In this document: positions 27,362 through 36,548 of the stretch, piece by piece | How the letters are laid out: each line of letters starts with the position of its first letter | Position numbering within the stretch: position 1 is the stretch's first letter | Source of the DNA: Desulfobacteraceae bacterium | GTDB lineage: Bacteria > Desulfobacterota > Desulfobacteria > Desulfobacterales > Desulfosarcinaceae | Length of the DNA stretch: 64,000 nt | Reading direction: 5' to 3' | Assembly: GCA_003599575.1 (NCBI GenBank) | Contig: QZKV01000156.1 | Coordinates: 1-64,000 of the forward strand | Notes under the pieces: generated by a model | Told to the model about the DNA's origin: nothing | Seen by the model: the letters and a program-made list of their open reading frames with translations, nothing else | The model's database searches: none | Position numbers and translations under genes: made by a program

Positions 27362-28516
27362 GTGCAGCGTAAAAACATCAACAAAATGGTCCTGCTGATA
27401 CTGGTATTTTTGATTTCAGCGGTTTTCTTGGCCATGATCCGTCATTTTATCATGGCGCTCCTGCTGGCTGGAATTTTTGCTTCAATGGCTCAGCCGGTCT
27501 ATCGTAAAATCACCCGGCTGAACGGCGGGCGGCCCCGCTTGGCCTCCTTGTTGACATTGCTGCTGTTTGTGCTGGTCGTTTTGCTCCCGCTGTCCGGACT
27601 GGTAGGCGTCATCACGGCTCAGGCGGTGAAAGTAGGCCAATCAGTCACCCCTTGGGTGCAGCGGCAAATCGCTGAACCGGGCGCTCTTGTGCAATACTTT
27701 AAAGATCTTCCCTACTACGAGCAGATCGCGCCCTATCGTGAAGATATCTTTCGCAAAGCTGGCGAACTGGCCACCAACATCAGTGGTTTTCTGATCGACA
27801 GCCTGTCGGCGGGAGCCATCGGTACCGTCAACTTCATCTTCTTGTTTTTCATTTTCCTCTATATCGGGTACTTCTTTCTGATCGACGGCCGGGCCCTGCT
27901 GGACCGCATGCTGTACTACCTGCCTCTGGAGGATCATAACGAAAAGCGCCTGCTGGACAGATTCACTTCGGTCACGCGGGCGACCCTGAAAGGCACGGCC
28001 GTGATCGGTGTGCTGCAAGGCAGTCTTGCCGGCGTGGCGTTTGCCGTGGTGGGCATCGATGCGGCGGTTTTCTGGGGCACGGTCATGTCGATCTTATCGA
28101 TCATCCCCGGCATCGGCTCGGCCCTGATCTGGGTGCCGGCCGCAGTCATCCTGGCCGCCTCCGGGGAATATATCAGGGCCATTGGACTGACCCTGTTCTG
28201 CGCCGTGGTGGTCGGCAGCCTGGACAATGTGCTGCGGCCCCGGCTGGTCGGCAAAGACACCCAGATGCACGATGTGATGATTTTTTTAGGCACCCTGGGC
28301 GGTCTGGCGCTGTTCGGGCTGATCGGTTTCGTGATCGGGCCGATCATCGCCGCTTTGTTTGTTACCATTTGGGATATCTATGGAGAAGCCTTCCGGGATA
28401 TCCTGCCCGTGGTCAATAAAGACCGGTTGACGAAGAGCGCGCCCGAGCAGGAGATATTGGAACCAGGGAGCCCCAAAAGAAACGATGCCGTCGGACAGAG
28501 AACCCCCCCTGATTGA
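27362..28516 (+). CDS. AI-2E family transporter (PerM/YdiK type)
   Basis: A 384-aa membrane protein with about eight hydrophobic segments and the AI-2E family marks: the N-terminal pair of helices (LILVFLISAVFLAMIRHF), the central amphipathic domain, IIPGIGSALIWVPAA, and the C-terminal GGLALFGLIGFVIGPIIAALF. The best start is GTG at 27362 with an AAAGGA site; the frame stays open to 27227 but the added stretch looks unlike the family. Members export autoinducer-2 or act as ion/solute carriers; the substrate is unknown. Divergent from the ABC exporter. Confidence 0.88.
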   Translation: MQRKNINKMVLLILVFLISAVFLAMIRHFIMALLLAGIFASMAQPVYRKITRLNGGRPRLASLLTLLLFVLVVLLPLSGLVGVITAQAVKVGQSVTPWVQRQIAEPGALVQYFKDLPYYEQIAPYREDIFRKAGELATNISGFLIDSLSAGAIGTVNFIFLFFIFLYIGYFFLIDGRALLDRMLYYLPLEDHNEKRLLDRFTSVTRATLKGTAVIGVLQGSLAGVAFAVVGIDAAVFWGTVMSILSIIPGIGSALIWVPAAVILAASGEYIRAIGLTLFCAVVVGSLDNVLRPRLVGKDTQMHDVMIFLGTLGGLALFGLIGFVIGPIIAALFVTIWDIYGEAFRDILPVVNKDRLTKSAPEQEILEPGSPKRNDAVGQRTPPD

Positions 28517-28589
28517 TTTAACCCTTTCCCAGAAGTACGGCTTTGCTGAAAACCATCTTATGATTGTTCATGGTGAGGTTTGCCTCCAT

Positions 28590-29663
28590 TCAGCGGACCG
28601 GCGCAACATCGTAGCCGCGGGCGCGCAGCAGTTGTATCAACCCGTTTGGGCCGGCCAGATGCAGGGCGCCCACGGCGATAAAGCTGTTGCCTTGCTGCAG
28701 ATAGGGGATCATGCGCTCAGCCATACGGTGGTTGCGCTGGTCATTCAGGCGAAGCACAAATCGCTGGACGGCCGGCGTGTCGCCCCGGGCGGTGTAGGCG
28801 GCCGCCAGTTCGGCCACCTTTTGCAAGTCATCAGCCGCATAGGCCCGGATCAGTTGATCGAATAGACGGGGCAGTTGGGGCAACTGCTCGATGGTCATCT
28901 TTAAAAGGGCGATCTGGTCATCAAGAGAAAGTTCTTCGAAAATCGCCAACTGCTCCCGAGCGCTTTCCAGTCCGCCGGTAGGTTTCCCGGCGGCTTGAGA
29001 GCGCTGGTAGAGCACCAGGTCCAAAATAGGTTCGCCGCTGGGTTTGGGCATGCTCAGCAGTGCCATCGCCACCCAGGGTTTGAGATTGCGCACCACCATC
29101 TCCGGGATTGCATATTCGCTCATCGCCTTCACGACCCGGTTGTAGAGATCCCGGCCCAGCAGGGTTTCCAGATCTTTCCCGTCGATGATCAGCATCTCGG
29201 CCCCCAAAGCGAGCAGGACGTCGCCGTCCATCTGCATCTCCATAACAAAGCGCTCGGAAAGGTCCAATGCCTGCTGCACGGCGGGGCGAAGGCCCACCAC
29301 ACGCGGGTCGGCGCTGTGAATGGTGCCCAGCAGATAGCTGGGCGCCGTCCCCCTGCGGCTGATGCGCCACAGCATTCCCCCACCCAGCGGCGTCGAAGAA
29401 TCCGAATATTTGGCGGCGGATGGTTCGAGCTGCGCGTCCACAACAGCGCGACGAGCGGGGACCTTGCTGGCGGGATTGACAGATGAAGATGACGGGGCCG
29501 TTCGGATCGGCGCCTGCGAGGTCGGGCCGTCGGAAAAATGCCAATGCCCCTGCTCGTCTTTCCAGCGGTAGATTTCAGCAGGACAGGGAAGTACCGGAAG
29601 AAGCAAATGGGGGAGGAGAAACCAAAGCACTAGGCCATGCAGGAAAGACTTCGGGGAACACAT
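28590..29663 (-). CDS. DUF4124-TraB/GumN fusion protein, secreted
   Basis: A 357-aa protein with an N-terminal signal peptide (about 1-29), a short DUF4124 module (EIYRWKDEQGHWHFSDGP), a low-complexity linker, and a TraB/GumN domain (about 95-357: LWRISRRGTAPSYLLGTIHSADPRV at its start, GNSFIAVGALHLAGPNGL near its end). The conserved GTIH and GALHL histidine motifs of this fold are intact. TraB/GumN proteins are thought to be metal-dependent hydrolases or proteases. Convergent with the AI-2E gene. The combination points to a periplasmic enzyme with an added binding module. Confidence 0.85.
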   Translation of the reverse strand: MCSPKSFLHGLVLWFLLPHLLLPVLPCPAEIYRWKDEQGHWHFSDGPTSQAPIRTAPSSSSVNPASKVPARRAVVDAQLEPSAAKYSDSSTPLGGGMLWRISRRGTAPSYLLGTIHSADPRVVGLRPAVQQALDLSERFVMEMQMDGDVLLALGAEMLIIDGKDLETLLGRDLYNRVVKAMSEYAIPEMVVRNLKPWVAMALLSMPKPSGEPILDLVLYQRSQAAGKPTGGLESAREQLAIFEELSLDDQIALLKMTIEQLPQLPRLFDQLIRAYAADDLQKVAELAAAYTARGDTPAVQRFVLRLNDQRNHRMAERMIPYLQQGNSFIAVGALHLAGPNGLIQLLRARGYDVAPVR

Positions 29664-30044
29664 CGTGGGTAAACCTCAAAGCGATGACGGCGCCACTATA
29701 TCAAAAGCGCCCTAGAGGGGCTTCATACTGGGGATGGGTCTTTATATCAAGCCGTTTGTGCCCGCAGTGTGGTTGGATTTAACCTGGCTGGTAATCCGCA
29801 ATATTCAAGTGAGGCAGGTAGTGCGTGCGTGCTACTAGGCCTCGACAATTGAGCAGAGCTGTGTTACTGTGTTACTGTGCTTGCCAGCGGCGCCGGACAA
29901 AACTCCAAAACCTGAATTGTCCGGCGGCATGACGGCGGTAAAAGGCTCCCCCGCGCCTTCGAAACGGACATGTCCCCGTTCAATGATGTCCACTTACCGC
30001 CCGCATGGCCGCTGCATCGATCGGCGCAAAGGAAGATAGCATTG
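29664..30044. other. Divergent gene-free stretch with a 10-bp-arm inverted repeat
   Basis: CGCCGGACAA (29891-29900) pairs perfectly with TTGTCCGGCG (29917-29926) across 16 nt. It lies between the minus-strand TraB gene and the plus-strand small gene. No T-run follows, so an operator or RNA hairpin is as likely as a terminator. A short tandem TGTTACTG is also present near 29865. No gene is recognised in the rest. Confidence 0.55.
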
Positions 30045-30263
30045 ATGATCGTCCAGGCGGACACCCTTTATCTGCCCATTCTCAGTCCCGCCCGCGTTGA
30101 AGTGGGCAGCCGGGCCTTGATCCTGCATCGCGCCCCTCCCCGGCAAAGCGGGCGGCCGCAGATTATCCCCGATCCCCGCCCGCTCGGGCGCATCCATTAT
30201 ACGGTCTACGGCGCAACATCCGCGGAACAAAGCCTGGGCCGGGTCATCGATCTGTATGCCTGA
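30045..30263 (+). CDS. Small hypothetical protein
   Basis: A 72-aa frame starting MIVQADTLYLPILSPARVEVG and ending EQSLGRVIDLYA, with an AAAGGAAG site about 11 nt upstream. I do not recognise a family. It lies just before the cysteine desulfurase gene on the same strand. Codon use is compatible with coding, but the evidence is only the start signal and frame; it may be spurious. Confidence 0.4.
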   Translation: MIVQADTLYLPILSPARVEVGSRALILHRAPPRQSGRPQIIPDPRPLGRIHYTVYGATSAEQSLGRVIDLYA

Positions 30264-30355
30264 GCCGGAATCCCGGCGCCAACCCATTTCCTCAGCGCGT
30301 CAAGTAAAACGCAATTTTTCCATACGTGCTTATTTTCCGTCCGGGAGGAAATCTT

Positions 30356-31501
30356 ATGCTTCAACCGATCTATCTCGATTATAACGGCACCACGCCGCAT
30401 GCTCCCGAAGTGATCGAGGCCATGCGGCCCTTTTTGGAAATCGATTTCGGCAATCCCTCCAGTTCCCACTGGTACGGCATCAAACCCAGACAGGCGGTCG
30501 AGACGGCCCGGCGGCAAGTGGCCGGCCTGCTGGGCTGCCGGCCTACGGAACTCTTTTTCACTTCGGGCGGCACCGAATCCAATAATCACGCCATCCGCGG
30601 CATGGCGCGGGCCTTGAAGCACAAAGGCCGGCACATCGTTACCAGCGCTTTCGAACATCCGGCGGTCCTGGAGGTCTGCCGCTATTTGCAGACCGAAGGC
30701 TTCGACACCACCTATGTTGCCGTGGACGGCCAGGGCATGGTCGATCCGGCGGCGGTCGAGGAGGCGATCCGGCCCGACACGATCCTGATCAGCATCATGC
30801 ATGCCAACAACGAGGTGGGCACGGTGCAGCCCATTGCCGCGATTGCCTCTGTGGCGCGGCGGCACGGCATTGTCATGCACACCGATGCGGCCCAGTCCCT
30901 GGGCAAGATTCCGGCGGATGTCCAAGAACTGGGCGTGGACCTGCTTTCGGTGGCCGGTCACAAGCTCTATGCCCCCAAAGGCATCGGCGCGCTCTTTGTG
31001 CGCCAGGGCATCACGCCGGAGAAATTCTGCTTCGGCGCGGCCCAGGAAAAGGGCCGGCGGGCCGGTACCGAGAACGTGCTTTCGATCGTCGGTTTGGGCA
31101 CGGCCTGCGAAATTGCGGCCCGCGATCTGGCGGCCCATATGGCCCATATGCAAACCATGCGCGACCGCCTGCACCAGGGCATCGCCGGCCGTCTGGCGGA
31201 TGTGCGCCTCAACGGGCACCCCGACCGTCGCCTGCCCAACACGCTTAGTTTGTCTTTCAAGGGCCTGGAGGCCGACCGCCTGCTGGAGGAGATCGGTCTT
31301 TCGGTGGCCGCTTCGGCCGGAGCGGCCTGTCATGCCGAAAACATCGAGCTGTCCCATGTACTTGCGGCCATGCAGGTGCCCCTCGAATGGGCCAAAGGTA
31401 CCCTGCGTTTTTCGACCGGCAGGATGACGACTGCGCAAGAGATCGACCGGGCCGTCGATATCGTGGCGAAAGCGGTGATGCTGTTGCGACATTCGGGATA
31501 G
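30356..31501 (+). CDS. Cysteine desulfurase, NifS/IscS family
   Basis: A 381-aa PLP enzyme that takes sulfur from cysteine for Fe-S cluster or thio-cofactor assembly. The PLP lysine is K203 (VAGHKLYAPKG), the PLP phosphate-binding GGTESNN is at 71-77, H101 stacks on PLP, and the persulfide cysteine is C325 (AGAACHAEN). The start at 30356 has a GGAGGAAA ribosome site. No iscU/nifU scaffold gene is adjacent, so it could be a tRNA- or cofactor-dedicated paralogue. Confidence 0.93.
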   Translation: MLQPIYLDYNGTTPHAPEVIEAMRPFLEIDFGNPSSSHWYGIKPRQAVETARRQVAGLLGCRPTELFFTSGGTESNNHAIRGMARALKHKGRHIVTSAFEHPAVLEVCRYLQTEGFDTTYVAVDGQGMVDPAAVEEAIRPDTILISIMHANNEVGTVQPIAAIASVARRHGIVMHTDAAQSLGKIPADVQELGVDLLSVAGHKLYAPKGIGALFVRQGITPEKFCFGAAQEKGRRAGTENVLSIVGLGTACEIAARDLAAHMAHMQTMRDRLHQGIAGRLADVRLNGHPDRRLPNTLSLSFKGLEADRLLEEIGLSVAASAGAACHAENIELSHVLAAMQVPLEWAKGTLRFSTGRMTTAQEIDRAVDIVAKAVMLLRHSG

Positions 31502-31601
31502 CCTGAAAAGCCGGCTGGCAAGTTCTCCTGCTTCCTGATTTCGTGTTGCGGATTTTAAATCAATGCCGTTCCGATTCAGGCAGGCCGCGTCGATGTGTGC
31601 C

Positions 31602-33290
31602 TCATGGAGTTTGATAAACAGGGGTTGCCGCTCGCACCTCCCGCGGCGCGACCGCAAACAGGCTGCGCTGGCCGCTGAAGCCCTTCAGCACCTGCTCGAA
31701 ACGCCGTTGCACCTGAACCACGCCGTCCACCAGGTTCAGCATGGGCTCCGACAGGATCACTTCGCCCGGACGGGCTTCGCCCTGAATGCGCTGGGTTAAA
31801 TTGACCTCCGCCCCCACAATGCCGTATTTGGCCCGATCCATCGAGCCGATGTTGCCCACAATGGCCGGACCGGTGTTCAGGCCGATACCGATCGCCAGAT
31901 CGGGAAGACCGTCGCTGGCCATCGTTGCATTGACCCCGGCCAGTTCCGCTTGCATCTGAAACGCGCAATTCAGAGCGGACAGAGCCGCTTTGGAAACGTC
32001 CGTTGCCAGGGGATCGAAAAAAGCCAGCAGACCGTCGCCGATAAAATCGACCACTATGCCTTCATGTCCTTTAATGATGGCGATCATGCGGGCGAAATAG
32101 TGGTTGAGCAGCAAAATGGTCGCTTCGGGGGTGATCTGCTCGGACAGGCGCGAAAAACCGCGGATGTCCGCCATCAGGATGACCACCTGGCGTTTTTGCC
32201 CGCCCAAATGCAGCGACTCCGGCCGGCTCAGCAATCGTTGCGCCACTTCCCGATCCACATAGCGGCCGAAGGTGTTGCGGATGAGGTCCCGTTCACGCAA
32301 TCCCGCTATCATTTGATTGAAGGCTTCACCCAATTGCGCGAACTCGTCGCGGGTGCGCACGCGTACGGTCATGCCGTAGTTGTCCTGCGCGATCAGCCGG
32401 GCTACGGCCGTCAAGGTTCGGATGGGCCTGGCAATGCCCAACGCCATCACGAGGCTGACGGCCAGGCCCACGGCGATGCCCAGCAGGGCGAATTGAACCA
32501 TCACGCGCCGGATGTCATCGACAAAGCCGAGCTGGGCATCCAGGGATTTGGCAATGACGAAAGAGGGCGCTCCCCTTGCCTGCTGGCCCTCGATCTTCAG
32601 GAACAGATAGCGTTCACCGGCGATGCGATGGATTTCCGGCAAGGTGCTGGAGAGCCGGTCGATAGTCGCTTCGGAAAGAGCCTGGCGTTCGGCTGCCGAT
32701 CGTTTGAAAGCAGCCCCTTCAAAGATCAGGATCTCGAGCCCATGCAGCAGGGCGATATCGGCGCGGCTCATGGTGCGGATTTTCTGCAGATCTTCCGCCG
32801 ACCATTCCATGCCCACGAAAATGGACCCCAGGACCTCGTTGCGGCTTGGCGGGCCGATCAGCAGGGGAAAGGTGATGATCTGATGGTAGCGATCACCGTG
32901 CCGGATAAAAGCGTGCCCGACCCGGCCTGACAAACCGGCCTTCAAAGGGGAATCGGTGGACAGAATTTTTTCTATATCCGGCCCCAGGGAATGGCTGCCG
33001 CGGATTTGGCCTTTGTGATCGGCGATGCTGAGCAGGGACAAATGGGGAAAACTGGGCATGATCTCGGTGGCCACAATGTCATCGCTGGTCAACCGGTCCA
33101 GGGTGGCGTCGGTCACGATGGTGCGCACCAACTCGTTGCTGCCGGCGGCGAGGGCCAAACCGGTCAGACGCCGGCTGCGTTCTTCGATCAGATTGATCAC
33201 CAATTCCCGGGTGGTTTGCAAATCTTCCTTGATGACGGCCACCGCCCGTGCTTCGATCCTGTTTTGCAGCACAAAAAACGTGCCCGCCAA
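31602..33290 (-). CDS. Membrane adenylate/guanylate cyclase with HAMP domain
   Basis: Class III cyclase. Counting from the TTG at 33290, a periplasmic sensor region (about 10-235) is followed by a membrane helix (about 240-262), HAMP (RPIRTLTAVARLI...), a short coiled linker (NTFGRYVDREVAQRLL) and the catalytic domain with the metal aspartates in MADIRGFSRLSE and FIGDGLLAFF. The first membrane helix (KYKLALSIAAIVSGVLAGTF) begins upstream of the TTG; the frame is open into the preceding gene but holds no ATG, GTG or TTG there. The true start is probably non-canonical (ATT at 33371 or ATC near 33390). It follows the cupredoxin gene directly. Confidence 0.88.
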   Translation of the reverse strand: MAGTFFVLQNRIEARAVAVIKEDLQTTRELVINLIEERSRRLTGLALAAGSNELVRTIVTDATLDRLTSDDIVATEIMPSFPHLSLLSIADHKGQIRGSHSLGPDIEKILSTDSPLKAGLSGRVGHAFIRHGDRYHQIITFPLLIGPPSRNEVLGSIFVGMEWSAEDLQKIRTMSRADIALLHGLEILIFEGAAFKRSAAERQALSEATIDRLSSTLPEIHRIAGERYLFLKIEGQQARGAPSFVIAKSLDAQLGFVDDIRRVMVQFALLGIAVGLAVSLVMALGIARPIRTLTAVARLIAQDNYGMTVRVRTRDEFAQLGEAFNQMIAGLRERDLIRNTFGRYVDREVAQRLLSRPESLHLGGQKRQVVILMADIRGFSRLSEQITPEATILLLNHYFARMIAIIKGHEGIVVDFIGDGLLAFFDPLATDVSKAALSALNCAFQMQAELAGVNATMASDGLPDLAIGIGLNTGPAIVGNIGSMDRAKYGIVGAEVNLTQRIQGEARPGEVILSEPMLNLVDGVVQVQRRFEQVLKGFSGQRSLFAVAPREVRAATPVYQTP

Positions 33291-33363
33291 AACGCCCGAT
33301 ACAATCGCGGCAATCGAGAGCGCAAGCTTGTACTTGAAAGGAAAACGCCACCCGTTGGATGGT

Positions 33364-34068
33364 TTAGTAATCGCTGAATTCGAATTCGGGGGGATAGGAC
33401 CTGCCCTCCTTGTTTTTATGTTCTTCCATCTCTCTCAGGAGCTTTGTGCTTTGCATGCTGAGTGCAATGGAAACGGTCTCGCGCGCCACTTCGACTTTTT
33501 GGGCGGTTTTACCACCCAAAATGTGCCAGCCCCTGAGCTGATAGGTGCCGGGCGGGACATCGGCGATGCGAAAACGGCCCTTGTCGTCCGTCAAGGCGAA
33601 ATAGCGGTTGGGCACCACAAAGATATCGGCGACCATCTTCTGGTGAATATCGCAATAGATCGGGTGCGGCCCGATCTCCTTGAATTCAATCTCTCTGGCT
33701 TCTCCGGTGCCGTAGCGGCCGAGGTCGAAAGATTCCTGCGCATGGGGTGAAAAAACATTGTGTTGAAACACATCCGAATTGGTAAAGCGGACCTTCTGTC
33801 CGATGATGACCGGAAGCAGCCGGGGGATGAATTCTTTGCTGCGCTGGTCTAATGTGACTGTACCGGCATGCGTTTTCACGGGGCCTTCCAGGTATACGAT
33901 GGCCTGCGCCGAACTTTTCAAGGGCTTGCGGCCGGATTTATCCAGGATGGTGACCTGCCCGGTGAGGTCGCCCGCAGTTGCCTCAGCCGCCACCGTCCAC
34001 ACCAGTACGGCGATGAAGGCAACCATGATGGTTCGCTTGCTGGTTGCGCTGGGTTGCATGCCTACCAT
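33364..34068 (-). CDS. Secreted cupredoxin (plastocyanin-like) protein with carboxypeptidase-regulatory-like fold
   Basis: A 234-aa exported protein with a signal peptide (about 10-33) and a type I copper-like domain. The ligand set reads H103 (QHNVFS), C139, H142 and M145 (YCDIHQKM), as in plastocyanin-like proteins. A carboxypeptidase-regulatory-like beta domain (about 157-205, DDKGRFRIADVPPGTYQLRGW) follows. Could carry electrons or bind copper in the periplasm. The first ATG lies inside a possible -10 box (TTGACT, 16 nt, TATATG), so codon 4 or 15 may be the real start. The next gene is the cyclase, which may sense a signal related to this protein. Confidence 0.85.
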   Translation of the reverse strand: MVGMQPSATSKRTIMVAFIAVLVWTVAAEATAGDLTGQVTILDKSGRKPLKSSAQAIVYLEGPVKTHAGTVTLDQRSKEFIPRLLPVIIGQKVRFTNSDVFQHNVFSPHAQESFDLGRYGTGEAREIEFKEIGPHPIYCDIHQKMVADIFVVPNRYFALTDDKGRFRIADVPPGTYQLRGWHILGGKTAQKVEVARETVSIALSMQSTKLLREMEEHKNKEGRSYPPEFEFSDY

Positions 34069-34196
34069 ATAAGTCCGAATAGCATTGAGTCAAATGGGCG
34101 AGCGCCATCTTATCAATGGCATGTTGCGACCCGAACCGGGCTGTTCAATCAACTTAATATCGATCGGCGGATGGACACCAGGCTGGACTTGATGAA

Positions 34197-34748
34197 TTAC
34201 TTTCTGGAGACATAAGGATTGTCGCGTATATAGAATCGCAGGGGCTTTTGCACCCAATCGCCGGCATAGGCAACCCCCACGCGCGGCTTTGCGACGATCG
34301 TGATGGGTCGGGCATCGAAACTTGCCGCGATGTAGAGTGTATCGCCGGTCAAATCATGGCCGTTCAGAAGCCGGTCGATGTGCATGGCCTTGCACAGCAG
34401 GCCGGGTCCCTGGGTGCGCCCGGTAACATGCTGTACCGGTTCAACGGCCCGCAGCAGGACAGCCGAGCCGTGCCCCGGCGCTTCGGTCACCACGTTCATG
34501 CAGCAATAGATCCCGTAGATCAGGTAAATATAGGCGCGCCCCGGAGGCCCGAACATCACCTGGTTGCGCGGCGTCGGGCCTTTGGAGGAATGTGAGGCCC
34601 GATCGTGCGGTCCAAGGTAGGCTTCCACCTCCACGATCTTGCCGATGCGCGCCTTTCCAGCGGTTTTATGGACCAGGAGTTTGCCCAGCAAGTCCCGGGC
34701 CACCAGCACCGTGTCCCGATCATAGAAAGGTTGAAGCAGCTTTTGCAT
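34197..34748 (-). CDS. mpg: DNA-3-methyladenine glycosylase II, MPG/AAG type
   Basis: A 183-aa alkyladenine DNA glycosylase. Family marks: VARDLLGKLLVHK, IVEVEAYLGPHDRASHSSKGPT, MFGPPGRAYIYLIYGIYCCMNVVT, and VLLRAVEP. It removes alkylated purines such as 3-methyladenine. Single gene between the cupredoxin and chemoreceptor genes. The window also encodes the structurally unrelated Tag enzyme, giving two routes for the same lesion. Confidence 0.94.
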   Translation of the reverse strand: MQKLLQPFYDRDTVLVARDLLGKLLVHKTAGKARIGKIVEVEAYLGPHDRASHSSKGPTPRNQVMFGPPGRAYIYLIYGIYCCMNVVTEAPGHGSAVLLRAVEPVQHVTGRTQGPGLLCKAMHIDRLLNGHDLTGDTLYIAASFDARPITIVAKPRVGVAYAGDWVQKPLRFYIRDNPYVSRK

Positions 34749-34851
34749 GCGCTGGTTTGCTGTTGCCTTTCCTTGAGAGGGTCATTTTGGCAACCTGTTG
34801 CATAAGGGCATCGGCCGGTCAACGGCAAACCGGAATTGCGGCCGGGGCGGT

Positions 34852-36540
34852 TCACACCTTAAAGCGGCCCGTCAGTTGATTGAGTTGGTCCGCCAACCGG
34901 CGCAACTCCAGAGCGCTGGCGTTTACCTGGGAGCAGCGGCCGGAGATATCACCGATGCCTTGATTTATATTGGCGATATCCCGGGCGATATCCACCGAGA
35001 CGGCTGAGCTTTGAGCGACATTGCGATTGACTTCCTGCATGCCGTCCGATGCCTGGATGACATTGGCGGCGATCTCTTTGGTCGTGGTGGACTGCTCCTC
35101 CGTGGCCGATGAAATCGTGGAGACAATCTCGTTGATGTCGTTGATGATTTTGGAGGTTGCGCTGATCTGATGTACGGTCTCCTCCGTGGAACCTTGAATA
35201 CCCTGGATCTTGCCTTTGATTTCCTGGGTCGCCAGGGCGGTCTGCCTGGCCAGCTCCTTGATCTCGTTGGCTACCACCGCAAATCCTTTTCCGGCCTCAC
35301 CTGCCCGGGCCGCCTCGATGGTCGCATTCAGGGCCAGCAAGTTGGTTTGCTCCGAAATTTCGGTGATCACTTCGGTGACTTTGTTGATCGAGCGCGCGGC
35401 TTCGCCCAATTGATCCATTTTCAGGGTGGTGTCCCTGGTCTGTAGAACCGCTTCCTGAGTAATGGTGCGGGCCTTTTCGCTGTGTTTGGCGATCTCGGCA
35501 ATGGTGGCGTTCATCTGATCGGCGGCTGAAGAGACCGAAGTCATATTGATGGCTGCTTGCTCCATGGCCGCGGCCACCGAGCTGATATTGGAACTCATCT
35601 CTTCGGCGGCGCCCGCAACGGCATCGGAACGACTGGACACCGCATCGGCCCCGCTGGTCATCTCTTCGGAAACAACGCTCATCGTTTGGGCCGAGTGCGC
35701 CAGTGTGTGGGCGTCACCCTTGATACGGCGCACGATATCTTGAAGTTTTTCCACAAACGTGTCGAACCATTTCGAGAGCTCGCCCACTTCGTCGCGCAAT
35801 TGAACATTCAGCCGCTTGGTCAAATCGCCATCGCCTTCGGCAATATCCTTGAGTCCCTCCACGGCCGCATGGATCGGACGGGTGATGGATAAACTGATCA
35901 GCAGCGCCAGCAGGATGCCGGTCAGGAAGGCCGCGGCAACAATGCCCAGGAGCCACATGATGGTCCGGTTGTAGGTGGCTTGGGCCTCGGTGCTGGCCCT
36001 TTGGGCGATGGCCAGATTTATTTCGGTCAGCTGATCGAGATTGTCACGCATCTGGTCGAAGCGTTCCCGGGCAGCACCCAATGTCAGGTCCAGGGCCAGC
36101 CGGCGGCCTTCGCGCGAGTCGGTTTTACGGCCTTCAACCACCTGCCGGGACAATTCCAGCCAGGCTGAGTGGCCCTTGTCGTATTGGCCCATTAACGCCC
36201 GCTCTTTATCCGTGGCCGGCAGGGCCTTGAATTGTGCCCACCGCTCTCTGGATTGCTCCAAATTGGTTTCATACGCCTCGACCAGCTGCTTGAAGGCCTC
36301 CGTGTCCGTATTGGTAAAGATCATGGAGCGTTCCGCCACCAACAACTGGTGCAGATCGCGGTCTGTTTCCAGCAGATAATCGATACTGGGCAGGCGAACT
36401 GCGAAAATATCCTGAAGGTGCCCGTTGATGTTATGAACGCTGATGTAGCAGGTCAAACCAATGCCGCCGATAAACAGGAGCATTGATGTGAAGCCAACAG
36501 CCAGTTTTTGCCGGATTTTCAGATGTCTGAACCATTGCAT
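34852..36540 (-). CDS. Methyl-accepting chemotaxis protein with 4HB sensor
   Basis: A 562-aa chemoreceptor: first membrane helix about 14-36, periplasmic four-helix-bundle sensor (about 37-190), second helix about 193-220, HAMP (about 221-275), and a cytoplasmic signalling coiled coil with the conserved hairpin tip [22 protein letters not shown]. Methylation-type helices flank the tip. No C-terminal CheR-binding pentapeptide is seen. It starts 8 nt after a gene for a separate secreted Cache protein, so that protein is probably its ligand-sensing partner. No other che or flagellar gene is in the window. Confidence 0.93.
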   Translation of the reverse strand: MQWFRHLKIRQKLAVGFTSMLLFIGGIGLTCYISVHNINGHLQDIFAVRLPSIDYLLETDRDLHQLLVAERSMIFTNTDTEAFKQLVEAYETNLEQSRERWAQFKALPATDKERALMGQYDKGHSAWLELSRQVVEGRKTDSREGRRLALDLTLGAARERFDQMRDNLDQLTEINLAIAQRASTEAQATYNRTIMWLLGIVAAAFLTGILLALLISLSITRPIHAAVEGLKDIAEGDGDLTKRLNVQLRDEVGELSKWFDTFVEKLQDIVRRIKGDAHTLAHSAQTMSVVSEEMTSGADAVSSRSDAVAGAAEEMSSNISSVAAAMEQAAINMTSVSSAADQMNATIAEIAKHSEKARTITQEAVLQTRDTTLKMDQLGEAARSINKVTEVITEISEQTNLLALNATIEAARAGEAGKGFAVVANEIKELARQTALATQEIKGKIQGIQGSTEETVHQISATSKIINDINEIVSTISSATEEQSTTTKEIAANVIQASDGMQEVNRNVAQSSAVSVDIARDIANINQGIGDISGRCSQVNASALELRRLADQLNQLTGRFKV

Positions 36541-36548
36541 GGCTTCAC

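Noticed and set aside
30206-31657. Long minus-strand open frame over the cysteine desulfurase gene
   Set aside because: Antisense shadow of a well-supported plus-strand gene; no family similarity and no ribosome site.
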